Assembly (NCBI GenBank): GCA_030549855.1
Contig: JAUQQP010000048.1
Span: forward strand, 1-60,173
Direction: 5' to 3'
Length of the DNA stretch: 60,173 nucleotides
From: Cyanobacteriota bacterium SRBZ.bins.94.201705
GTDB taxonomy: Bacteria > Cyanobacteriota > Cyanobacteriia > Cyanobacteriales > Cyanobacteriaceae
The translations under genes were made by a program, and so were the position numbers. Below are positions 1 through 9,600 of this stretch, in pieces. The number at the start of each line of letters is the position of its first letter. Positions within the stretch are counted from its first letter, which is position 1. The notes below the pieces were generated by a model. The model was not told where the DNA came from. It saw only the letters and a list, made by a program, of their open reading frames with translations, and searched no databases.

Positions 1-89
1 GGTTCCTGGGCGGCTTTCGTTTACCGCACGTTATTCATTCTAACTTATCTTTTTTTTTCTGTCAAGGGGCTGGTAGAGAAAATTTGGTG

Positions 90-968
90 TTATTGTCTAT
101 CAGTGGCTATCTGGACAAAGACTACGAGGAGGGCAATAATTAGGAGGAAGGTGGTAGCGGCGGAGGCGTAGCCGAAGTTGAATTGACGGAAGGCTTGTTC
201 ATAGATATAAAAAGGAAGAATATTGGTGGAGTTGGCGGGGCCTCCATTGGTGATGATGTATACTGGTTCAAAGGACTTTAGGGTAAAGATTGTGGTGGTA
301 GTGGTGGCAAAGATAAGAGTTGGCTGAAGGAAGGGTAGGGTGATATGCCACAATTTTCCCCAAAAACCGGCGCCATCCAACTCCGCGGCTTCGTATTGAC
401 TGTGGGGGATGGTTTGGAGACAGGCGAGGAAAACAACCAGATTGAAGCCAATTTGTCGCCAGCAGCTAAACAGGATTAAGACTGGCATTGCCCAGGTGGT
501 GCTATTTAGCCAGGCTATGGGGGTTATTTTTAGTTGTAGCAGTATTTGGTTGATGGGGCCATTGTTTTGAAATAACCAACGAAATCCTAACCCCATGGCT
601 ACAAGGGAGGTGACGGAGGGGAGAAAGTAACCAGTGCGCAGTAGGGTTTTAAGGGGGATATTTTGGTTGAGCAGTATGGCCAGGATCAAGGGTATAATTA
701 TGCTGGGCACAATCGTGGTTAGGGAGAAATAGGTGGTGTTTAGGATTATCCTGGGGAAGTCTGGGTTAGCTAGTAGTCTATTGTAATTGTCCAGTCCTAC
801 CCAGTGCAGTTGGTTGAGATTGCCATCGGTAAAACTAAGGAGTAAGACTGCAATTATTGGCAGGAATAGAAAGCAGGTTAGGAGAAGGAGTGAGGGAGAG
901 AGGAATAGCCATGCCATGAGAGAGGAAGATTTTGCCGGATGCCTGTGGATGTTCATTTTGGTCGCCAT
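90..968 (-). CDS. Sugar-type ABC transporter permease (MalF/UgpA family)
   Basis: Inner-membrane permease subunit of a binding-protein-dependent ABC importer, of the family that takes up sugars or glycerol-3-phosphate. The 292-residue protein has about six hydrophobic segments (first near residues 19-45) and the cytoplasmic EAA loop that contacts the ATPase, visible at 193-201 (EAAELDGAG) followed by LPFLQP. Its start overlaps the 3' end of the amidase gene: the first ATG gives 16 bases of overlap, while Met5 gives an ATGA stop/start overlap and is an equally likely start. Neither has a clear ribosome binding site, so translation is probably coupled. No partner permease, ATPase or binding protein is in the window; the partner could lie beyond base 1. 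Family is clear; substrate is not. Confidence 0.88.
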   Translation of the reverse strand: MATKMNIHRHPAKSSSLMAWLFLSPSLLLLTCFLFLPIIAVLLLSFTDGNLNQLHWVGLDNYNRLLANPDFPRIILNTTYFSLTTIVPSIIIPLILAILLNQNIPLKTLLRTGYFLPSVTSLVAMGLGFRWLFQNNGPINQILLQLKITPIAWLNSTTWAMPVLILFSCWRQIGFNLVVFLACLQTIPHSQYEAAELDGAGFWGKLWHITLPFLQPTLIFATTTTTIFTLKSFEPVYIITNGGPANSTNILPFYIYEQAFRQFNFGYASAATTFLLIIALLVVFVQIATDRQ

Positions 969-2755
969 TCATCGTAGCGTTTTTTTTCTAGTAGCCAGTT
1001 TTCAATGGCGTCAGCGATGGTAGCCGCCAGCTTTTTTTGGGCTTGTGGGTTTACAATCCACTCGAATTCTTCAGGGTTGATTATAAAACCCAATTCTAAT
1101 AATACCGTGGGGGCTACATGAGGACGGGTAAGTGCTAAATTATTCCAGTAAACTCCATAGCTTGGGCGGTTTAGTTTTTCGGTAAGATAGTTATGGAGGT
1201 AGACTGCCAAGTCGTGGGCTTGGGGATGATACCAATAGGTACTTATTCCCTTTGTTTTCTCGGCATCGCCTCCGTCAGGTAGGGCGTTGTAGTGGAGAGA
1301 AATGGCAAGGGTAGGCCTTATTTTGGCGATTATATCTTGCCTGTTTTTTAGGGAGACGAATTCGTCTTCTTTTCTGGTAAGATAAACCAGTGCCCCTTTT
1401 TTCTCCAACTGTTGTGCTAGAAGAAGGGCTACTTTTAGGTTTATTTCTTTTTCAGCTACGCCTGTAGGACCTAATGCTCCTGACTCCTCTCCCCCGTGGC
1501 CAGGGTCTATTACAATTGTACTTCCAAATATTTTAGAGTGGAGACGAGGAGGAAGGCGAAGACTAAGAATAAGATTGCTGCCTTGGTAATGGGCATCATA
1601 ACCCCACTGTTGCGGATGTTTGAAGGTGAAGACATATTCCACCTGGGTAGGGGCTTTTTGATGCCAGTCTAGTCTTTCCACTAGGGGATTGTCGTCAAAA
1701 CGGATTATGTCTGTCTGTGCTATGGTATTATAAAGGGTTAGAGTTAGAGTTCGACTGTCCTGTCTAATAGTAATTGGCACTTGTACTTCTAGAGGGAAAA
1801 TAACATCCAGGCTATCCTGTGTAAGGCGAGAGGTGATACTGCGAATGAGAGAAACGGGTGGGGCATTTCCAGGCACAATTCTGGTTTCCCCCGCCTTTAT
1901 CCAGCCACCGTAGTCTAGTCTTAACCACTCCCCATTCCTGCCAGTGACTGTGGCTTTTACCCCCCGGGGAAGTGGCGTTAAACGAGAATAGTCTACACCT
2001 GGCCCTGTCCGTGTTATACCTTGTATAGATGTGACTTCAACCACGGGCAACTGTTGGGGGTTTAGAATATTAATCCTGCCAGTGCCTTTTCTCTCTACAG
2101 TCTTATTGTTATAATCCATAGAGAAGACGGGTTGAAGAAACTCCGCCGGAGACTCAAAAGAAACGCAACCTACAACTCTATGCCAAAGGCGGGGTTGGGG
2201 GTTTTCTCCTGTCTTTCCCACGGCGGGGGTGGTTTGATTGTCACCTACCAAAACTGCAGAGTTAGGAGGGAGGGGTTGTTTCCAGTCGGGGGTAAGGGGA
2301 ATTTTTCTCCCCCCTATGGTGACTGTGGTTTTGGCTTCAGTGGGAGTTATAGCAGTAAAACAGACATTCTCTCCCGGCAACACACTTATATCCTCCCGAG
2401 GGGTTATCAGATTACTACTTAGTGTTTCCACCTCCTCCCAAGCAGGCTGATTGTCTTTTCTGACAATGGTGCGTTTTATCTCCTCCTTGCCATAACGAAT
2501 GACTACCTCGTTTTCCCCCACCTTTAAGGGTATAGAAGGGGCAAAGTGTCCCTGAGGTGAGCGACGCACTATGTTACCATTTATGATAACATTCCCTTGT
2601 GGAGGTGCAGAGCCTATTATGAAAATAGACGCCGCCGTGGTTTCATGATTCGCTGGCGGGTATACTACCTTTAGGGATTGGGCATTGACGGGGGAGGCTG
2701 TTAATCCTATTCCTATTATTATAACGCCTGCAGTCCATTTCACTATTTTTCTCAT
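953..2755 (-). CDS. N-acetylmuramoyl-L-alanine amidase, exported (Amidase_3)
   Basis: Periplasmic zinc amidase that cleaves the bond between N-acetylmuramic acid and the stem peptide during cell separation or wall turnover. The 600-residue protein begins with a signal peptide (hydrophobic core about 8-24, ending VNAQS). A middle region near 235-295 resembles an SH3b domain, and a beta-rich AMIN-like stretch precedes the catalytic domain. Amidase_3 starts near 414, with DPGHGG at 417-422, the metal-binding Glu in AEKE at 434-437, His488 in SLHYN, and Glu554 in LELGF. All expected metal and catalytic residues are present. It is the first gene of a two-gene minus-strand unit with the ABC permease and is divergent from the ComEC-like gene; 279 AT-rich bases between them should hold both promoters. 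Confidence 0.9.
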   Translation of the reverse strand: MRKIVKWTAGVIIIGIGLTASPVNAQSLKVVYPPANHETTAASIFIIGSAPPQGNVIINGNIVRRSPQGHFAPSIPLKVGENEVVIRYGKEEIKRTIVRKDNQPAWEEVETLSSNLITPREDISVLPGENVCFTAITPTEAKTTVTIGGRKIPLTPDWKQPLPPNSAVLVGDNQTTPAVGKTGENPQPRLWHRVVGCVSFESPAEFLQPVFSMDYNNKTVERKGTGRINILNPQQLPVVEVTSIQGITRTGPGVDYSRLTPLPRGVKATVTGRNGEWLRLDYGGWIKAGETRIVPGNAPPVSLIRSITSRLTQDSLDVIFPLEVQVPITIRQDSRTLTLTLYNTIAQTDIIRFDDNPLVERLDWHQKAPTQVEYVFTFKHPQQWGYDAHYQGSNLILSLRLPPRLHSKIFGSTIVIDPGHGGEESGALGPTGVAEKEINLKVALLLAQQLEKKGALVYLTRKEDEFVSLKNRQDIIAKIRPTLAISLHYNALPDGGDAEKTKGISTYWYHPQAHDLAVYLHNYLTEKLNRPSYGVYWNNLALTRPHVAPTVLLELGFIINPEEFEWIVNPQAQKKLAATIADAIENWLLEKKRYDEWRPK

Positions 2756-3034
2756 GCCTTTTGTTTTCCTTTTTTCCGCCTCTTTGAAGGTTAATATTTT
2801 AACCTGTTGGTTGTTTTTCCTGCTAGCTGTTTATTTTTTAAACATCGAAATTTCCTTTTCTGTTTTTCATATATTCCAACTTTTCTGCGTCTTATTTAAA
2901 CATCATTATCTTACTTTTTTAAATCAAAAAGCAAGAATATATGGGGTTTTTGCGGAGATAAAAATAATACATTATTATCATTTATTAGCGTTTTTTATAA
3001 TTAGCAAAATTTTTGTTATTAGATTATAATAGTT

Positions 3035-5173
3035 ATGGACCTTACCTCAGAAAGAGTAAAAATAATCTACGGTTTGTCCGTATGCTACATAGTAGGATTG
3101 CTATTGGGCGAAGTTTGGAATTGGGAAGGGAAGGAAAAACTACTGATTGCTGTGGCTTTGTTGGTAATTTTAATCTTCTGTTTTAGCAGGTTTTTAAATT
3201 ACTATTGTTCATTTATAAAAATAGGCCATATACTGCTATTCTCCGCTTTCGTAGTTGTTGGCTTTGTCTACTACCACTGGCGTCTGCCTCACCCCGAAAG
3301 TTTGGATATAAGCAAACAAGTTGTTGGCATAAGCTATGGCAAATCCTATCCGGTTGAGGTAGAAGGAATTGTTTTAACTCAGCCTAAAATTAATCGCAAT
3401 CTAAAGGCAAAATTTATTCTACTTGCCAAGAATCTAATAGACGAAAGTGGCAAGGAAAAAAGAGTCACCGGCAAGGTGTATGTCACCTCTCCCCTATTAG
3501 AGGTAAGTGGAGTATATCCTTCAACAACTGTTAGGCTGGAAGGAAATCTGTATTTGCCTTCTCCCCCCCTAAACCCAGAGGGATTTGACTTTGCCGAATA
3601 TCTGCGGAAACAAGGAGTCTTTTCCGGTTTAGCCGCCAAGTCTGTGACTGTGATTGAAAAGGGGAATTGGTGGCAAGGCTTGTTGTATCAGACAAGAAAA
3701 AGAATTATTCAAACCCATATCCGTTTTTTGGGAATGCCTTACGGCAGTCTAGTTTCTTCTATGGTAATTGGCAGTCGTGCGGTAGATTTGGATTGGGAAA
3801 CCGAAGAGAGTTTTCGTTTGGCGGGTTTAAGTCACACTCTGGCTGCCTCTGGCTTCCATGTTTCCCTTCTGCTGGCAGTGGTGTTGAGTTTGACAGCCAG
3901 TCTCACCCCAGATAAACGTTTTTTTGTGGGAAGTCTATGTCTTTTGGGTTATGCCACCATTACTGGATTTTATCCCTCTATTTTAAGAGCAACTCTTATG
4001 GGAATGGCGGGTTTGGTGGCAATTTTACAAGAGAGACAGGTGAGGATTTCTGGCAGTCTTTTGTTGGCTGGGGTGATATTGCTGGTAATCAATCCTATGT
4101 GGATTTGGGATATTGGGTTTCAGTTGAGTTTCATGGCAGTATGGGGATTAATTACTTCTACCTCCCCCTTGGCTAGACACCTAGATTTTTTGCCTTCTAC
4201 TATTGCCAATATCGTCGCCGCCACTGTTGCGGCAACTATTTGGACATTGCCTCTACAATGGTATCATTTCCACCGTTTCCCCCTCTATGGCATTATTACT
4301 AATATTCTTGTCACCCCTCTGGTTATTGTTATCACTCTGGTGGGTATTGTCGCAGCCTTTATTGGTGTTTTTATTCCCCTCCTAGGCAGTGGCATTTCCT
4401 TTTTGTTATATCCCTTTTTATGGCTACTATTTGGTATAGTGGGAATTAGCAACAAACTGCCTTTTAGTTCGTTGGCAGTCGGTAGACTCCATGTTTTTAA
4501 TCTTATTTTAGTGTATCTCATCTTTCTGGCAATCAGCTACAAGCCAGAGTGGCGAAAGTACAGACTGAGTTTGATTTTACTGGCATTTGGCATCGTTTTG
4601 ACTCCCCTAATTCATCAAAAGTTAAGCCTAATTCAGGTAACAGCTATTGACAGTGATGAGGAGACAGTATTAGTTATTCAAAACCGCAACAAAACGGCTG
4701 TGATTAATTTGGGAGACAAGAAAACCATATACTTTGACTTGATTCCCTTTTTGGAAAATCAGGGAGTTAACCAAGTAGAGGCAGTTTTTTCCAAAACAGA
4801 TAAAACACCCCATCCCCTGATGTTTTTGAAAAAATACTTGTCTGTCAAACACGTCAATGAATATGACTCCCGAAGACTAGAATCTATTACAATTATCGAG
4901 GGAAATGACAACTATCTCCTGTTTAAGTTGGCTGACGAGAAGTGGTTGGTAATCTACGGCGAGGTAGCAAACGGGGATTTTGGCTTTAATCCCGACATAC
5001 TGGTGATTACTAACAAGGGAATATATGACAAAATGTTGATGGAGAAACTCAAACCCCAATACGCCTTGGTAAATGGCATGAAAGTAGATATGAAAGTAGA
5101 AGGGGTTACAGTTATACCAATGACAAACAGTTGGATTCGCTGGCTTCCCAAGAAGGGTTTTAGTCATCTGTAA
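3035..5173 (+). CDS. comEC: ComEC/Rec2-like DNA internalisation protein
   Basis: Polytopic membrane protein of the ComEC family, the channel that moves single-stranded DNA across the inner membrane during natural transformation. The 712 residues hold an N-terminal membrane hairpin and soluble OB-like region (about 1-230), the Competence domain with many hydrophobic helices (about 230-520; note the motif GLSHTLAASGFHVSLL near 265), and a C-terminal beta-lactamase-fold remnant (about 535-700). The remnant lacks the HxHxDH metal motif expected for the nuclease-like domain: where it should lie the sequence reads FSKTDKTPHP. The start codon sits just after an AT-rich leader. Downstream is the long repeat array. 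Family assignment is strong; whether it works in DNA uptake is inference. Confidence 0.9.
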   Translation: MDLTSERVKIIYGLSVCYIVGLLLGEVWNWEGKEKLLIAVALLVILIFCFSRFLNYYCSFIKIGHILLFSAFVVVGFVYYHWRLPHPESLDISKQVVGISYGKSYPVEVEGIVLTQPKINRNLKAKFILLAKNLIDESGKEKRVTGKVYVTSPLLEVSGVYPSTTVRLEGNLYLPSPPLNPEGFDFAEYLRKQGVFSGLAAKSVTVIEKGNWWQGLLYQTRKRIIQTHIRFLGMPYGSLVSSMVIGSRAVDLDWETEESFRLAGLSHTLAASGFHVSLLLAVVLSLTASLTPDKRFFVGSLCLLGYATITGFYPSILRATLMGMAGLVAILQERQVRISGSLLLAGVILLVINPMWIWDIGFQLSFMAVWGLITSTSPLARHLDFLPSTIANIVAATVAATIWTLPLQWYHFHRFPLYGIITNILVTPLVIVITLVGIVAAFIGVFIPLLGSGISFLLYPFLWLLFGIVGISNKLPFSSLAVGRLHVFNLILVYLIFLAISYKPEWRKYRLSLILLAFGIVLTPLIHQKLSLIQVTAIDSDEETVLVIQNRNKTAVINLGDKKTIYFDLIPFLENQGVNQVEAVFSKTDKTPHPLMFLKKYLSVKHVNEYDSRRLESITIIEGNDNYLLFKLADEKWLVIYGEVANGDFGFNPDILVITNKGIYDKMLMEKLKPQYALVNGMKVDMKVEGVTVIPMTNSWIRWLPKKGFSHL

Positions 5174-5580
5174 GAAACTCCAACAGAAAACTCCAATGGC
5201 AAGGATAACCTTCATCCCATAAGGCAGATGTAATATCCTCAAGGTGGTATATCTTTACTCGTAGCCGTATAAGAGGAGAAAATTCCCCTGAATTCCCTGT
5301 TGACTCAAAATAACATCAGAAAAGCCGCCTGCCAACTTGGATTTCACATTGAGATGAAAATCCACCTCCAGACGACTAATACTTTCTGTTTACTCTCCAA
5401 AGCTACATGTATAATCTATCCCTATAAAATGCAAGACAATTCCCCCAGACTGTCGATAAAATTCGCCTTCTTATACATTTGAAATTTAAAGTTTCCACTC
5501 AAAGATAGAAAACCTACTCTCAGACAACTGAAATATCCCTGTGAGTAATAGACATATATTTCTGACAGGTGTATCCCGTT
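5174..5580. other. Gene-free left flank of the repeat array
   Basis: No coding sequence is convincing here; all open frames are short and have no recognisable family features. The sequence is compositionally like the array that follows, and a few array-like words appear (for example GACAATTCCCCC near 5434), but the units are too eroded to delimit. No clear terminator for the upstream comEC gene was found. Confidence 0.5.
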
Positions 5581-8500
5581 TACTATAGCAAGACACAACC
5601 ATCTTTTTCAAAAAATTGAGATGTCTGGCTTATGGTTGTTTTTAAGACTTCCCTCTTCGGTGGTTGATATGCTTACCCAGGGAATTGATATATTCAATGG
5701 GGGGATTCAGATGTCTTATGCCTATCCTAAAAATTTCCTCAAGGGGTGATTAACATACTTTCCCTGCTGCCACCACAGAAGACAAGGTGAGACAACAAGA
5801 CAATTTCTCCCAAATTTATTGATTTCCTTGTTAAAGTCTTCTAGTAACTATTGCCTACCCTCTATTCTTACAATCCTCTTGTCAAGACGCCGGAATGTGT
5901 TGTTTATTCTTCACATGAGGCATTAAGTTTTAACCTTTAAACGGGTAAAAGGTGTGGTTTATTCTCGCAACCCAAGACTCTAAACCCGCAGGCAGTAATT
6001 GTGTCTCTATTACTGGGGGATGGTTTTATCTTTGGGCAACTATTGTATCCCGCCTATGCCTAGTAAAACACAAGATATTATAACCGTTGGGCAGTTGTTG
6101 GAATGTCTCTTTCGTTTGTTATTACAATTCCTTTTTTCAAGCAATTGACAAATCCTGTCGGCTTTCAACAAGAGAGGATACAAAATAATCTTCCTTTTAG
6201 TTTACTGGCAAGTTAGTGTTTGTTTTTCAAGTCTCTTTTTTGGGAAATTTTAGGAAATTTACAAGTTTGGTTTACCGGTAGACGAGGAATCAATTGAAAC
6301 ACTAATATTTTTCCCTGTTGTCGGGTAGTTAGCATTTGTTTACCAATCCCTGGGTAAGCATACTCCTTTTAGATACTCTGGATACCCTGCTTATTCACAA
6401 TGTTATTTCTACTCTTTTTTGGGAAGTTGGCATTTGTTTGCCATTTAAGAAAACATATCCCTATCGGCTAGTCTGTACAATCCGTCTATTATAGGGATAA
6501 CAAGTCTTCTGGAGACAACAAAAAAATCTGCCGGTTAGACAAGAAGGTGTCTTGTTTGTCTTATCTTTGGCGGTTTTAACCGTCAGGCAATTGGTGTTTC
6601 TTGTTTATCCCTGAAAACATGTCTAGCCAACACACCTACACAATAAACTCATACAACCATAAAGCCAAAAATTAACCTCCCAGGCGGTTGATATTTCTGG
6701 TTTACCAACAAAAGCTGTAGATAATTTTCTCTTTCAGAAGATTGGCATGTCTCGTTTGTCGTTGATACTCTCTTTTTCACACAGTAGACATCTATTGTTT
6801 GCCACCATGGGAAATAAGGCAAGACAATCCTACCCCTGGCTATTTTTCCTTCTATTTTCCCCCACTGGTCAGATAATTGAAACCCTGAGTTTACCCCTTT
6901 CACAGAGAAATCTTCCCGTAAGAAAGCCTCAGTGTCTTACTGGCTTTTTCCTCCCAAAAGAAGCAGTCTCCAGGCGGGATTAATAAATCCTTCTTCAGAT
7001 AGTCGATATATATAGTTTATCACCGGGAAACAATGCAATTCTTCTAACAGTCAAGGTATTTGGTTTATTCTGATAATCTCTCCCCGCAGACACAGTCGAC
7101 ACATCCCATTCTGCCACTATACAATAGGGAAAAAATTCTCCCGCTAGCTAATGGTTTTGGAAATCCCACCCCCCTCCCTTAAAACTAAAATGCCCTGTCT
7201 ATCCCCCCTTGGGAAACCCTTTTCAAGCAACGTAAACAATGCTTGTTTGCTGACATGTAAAGAGTCGAAGTCTATCCCTCAAGCTGTCACCGTCTCCTTT
7301 TTATTATTGAAAGCCAAAACGTGTTTGTCTAACAACAATGTACACAAATCCGCATCATCAGATAATTGGCATCTATCGCCTACCCCCGTATAGCAAGAAA
7401 AAAAGCCACACCTCTATTCTACCATTAAAACAAAAAAACCAATTTTCCGGATTTGTAATGCAGAATTTAGCCTTTAAATCCCCTAGCGTCTTTTAAATCC
7501 TCATTCAGGCAATAGATACATCCAATTCGACACCTCAGTAGACAGGGGGAAACAACTAGAAGGCAGTTTACACATATGTTTTACCATTATACGAAGAAGG
7601 AAGAAAAACTCTTTGGCAGAGGTAGCCGGGATATTTTGCAGCCTCTCATGCCTTTATTATGGGGTATTTGGTATCCCTCTATTCGGATAGGGTGACAGAA
7701 GAAAATCTATATAGCTAATTGGATTCTTTTAATTATTCTTTCACGAAACGGAAATATATTTTCCAACGGAGATATATTTCCCAGAAAAATGAGGTAAATT
7801 TTCTATTACTTACTGGGAAACATAGTCTCATTTTAGGCAGCTTCTTTCATGCTTCCGAAACCCTTTGTTTTTCTGGAGATAAAATCTAGGCGAGTATAAC
7901 TACCAGATAATTATCTCCCTTTGTTTGTTTACCATTATCTATGGCATAGCAACAGATATATGAAAATAATGATAATATAAGGTTCGCCCGTGATTTGAAA
8001 ATTATATTTTAGGCCATATGGCTGGGGTTTGAGATGTCCGGTTTATTCTTAAAATTATTCCCAGGTAATTGGAGAATATAATTGGCAGTAAACGAGATAA
8101 ATAAGGCAACTCACCTCCCGTTGGGATGCAACTTTTATTGTTGAAACTTACCTGGCGACTTGGATATATAGTCTCTACCTCTACAAGGCAGAAAAAATTC
8201 CCCCATCGAAAAGCTACTCGTATATTTTGTTGACTTGTTGACAAAAACCCCTAGGCTGAAAAGTTAGCCTCTTCCAATAAAACGAGGAAGATAGAAAAAA
8301 ATTGTTGTACCACGGAAATGCCCTATTTGTTTTCCCTGAAATTTGTTGCTTCATATCCCACACATCGGAAAAATGAAATGAGTTGTTTGTCGTAATGTAG
8401 AGACGAAATTCAACGCTTGTGCGACAGAAATACCCCTTCCTCTCCAGATGGGTAAAAAAGAAGAGTATAATCGTCAGGAGATTGGCATATACCGTCTATT

Positions 8501-9600
8501 TTTGCCTAAAAATTGCCTGTCGCTGAGACAACATAAATCTTCCATTGGTGTACAAAAAGAAAAAATGATACCGTCAAACAAAAAACTGGAATTCGGATGT
8601 ACTGTTTCTCATGGGAAAAAACCTTTCTCCTGGCAAACTGATACACCTTGTTTGTGCCACTGTAAAATGAAACAATCCTTCTGTTAAGTCACCGGAATTG
8701 CTGTAAAAAGAAACAGTATTACCACAGGAGAAATGTTTTTAAAACAAGATAGTCTTGCCGTTAGTATCCCCAGATTCTTGTAAAAGAGAGTAACTCCTTT
8801 TTTAGCAGACTGAGACATTTGTAACCCTATGAGACGAGACAATCACCCCCTCAATCCTATGGTTAGGCTGACGAGGCGTTTGTAAAACAAAACAGTGTTG
8901 CCACAGTTTGTAAAACAAAACAGTGTTGCCACAGATGGAGGTTTTAGTGAAACAAGATAACCCCCTGTTTCTATGCTAAAGGTTTGTAAAAAAAGGTAAC
9001 TTTGTTGTTACAATACTGAGAGATTTGTTGGACAAGACAATGTTGCTATCAGGCTAAAAGAATACTTGTAAGGGGAAAAAATCTCCCTATTGCCATGGGA
9101 AGACATTTGTTAGACAAGTGTTAGACAAGACAATCTTCCTGTTAGACTAGTAGGATTTTGGTAGAAAGAAATAATCTTCCCCTCTGGCGGCAAAAGAAAC
9201 AATATGAGGGGGGAAGGCAGTAAAAAAAATCCTCCGGTTAGGCTGACAAGGTATTGGCTAAACAAGACAGTCTTATGGGGGGTAAAAGTCTTGTAAATGG
9301 AAATAATTCCCCCTGTTAGCCAGCTGAGATTGTTGTAGAATAAAGCAACCGCCCTATTGTAAAACCAAGTAATCTTTCTATCAGACTGGAGAGACGTTTG
9401 TACAACAGAACAACCTTTCTGTTAGTGTACCAGAGATTTGTTAGAGGAAGCAATCTCACCACTGTTGAGATAGTTTGCCTGTCAGGCTGGGTGTAGGCGA
9501 AACAACTAAGCAAGGGGGATGCCGAGGGAGGAAATCCTGCTGTTAAACTGGTAAGACATATGGATTGTTTCTCTCCTTATGGGTAAAGACAATTCAAAAG
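5580..9600. repeat. Long degenerate tandem-repeat array, non-coding
   Basis: About 4 kb without a credible gene, built of imperfect units. In the right half units recur about every 41-43 bases: GTTAG-like unit starts at 9141, 9237, 9315, 9380, 9421, 9464 and 9541, some spacings being doubled. The unit reads roughly GTTAG-n-CTG, then GACATTTGT, three variable bases, ACAAGACAAT, CTTCC. In the left half the recognisable core is CAG-n-CA-n-TTGGCATTTGTTTACC, seen near 6317, 6421, 6580, 6681, 6735, 6995, 7046, 7357 and 8472, spaced irregularly at about 45-160 bases. Every frame on both strands is broken by stops, and the period is not a multiple of three. The right edge appears to enter the 5' end of the glycerate kinase gene. 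Function unknown. Confidence 0.75.
8879..8934 (+). repeat. Exact tandem duplication of a 28-bp array segment
   Basis: Bases 8879-8906 and 8907-8934 are identical. The 28-bp unit starts TTTGTAAAACAAAACAG and ends GTTGCCACAG. It is the only place in the array where adjacent copies are perfect, which suggests a recent expansion by slippage or unequal exchange. Confidence 0.95.

Noticed and set aside
5300-9513. Short open frames within the array (60-90 codons)
   Set aside because: They overlap repeat units, start in different frames, have no family features, and the unit length is not a multiple of three.
5580-9600. The array as a CRISPR locus
   Set aside because: The units are too variable and lack conserved repeat/unique spacer alternation, leader or cas genes; the period of 41-43 bp is shorter than a repeat-plus-spacer unit.
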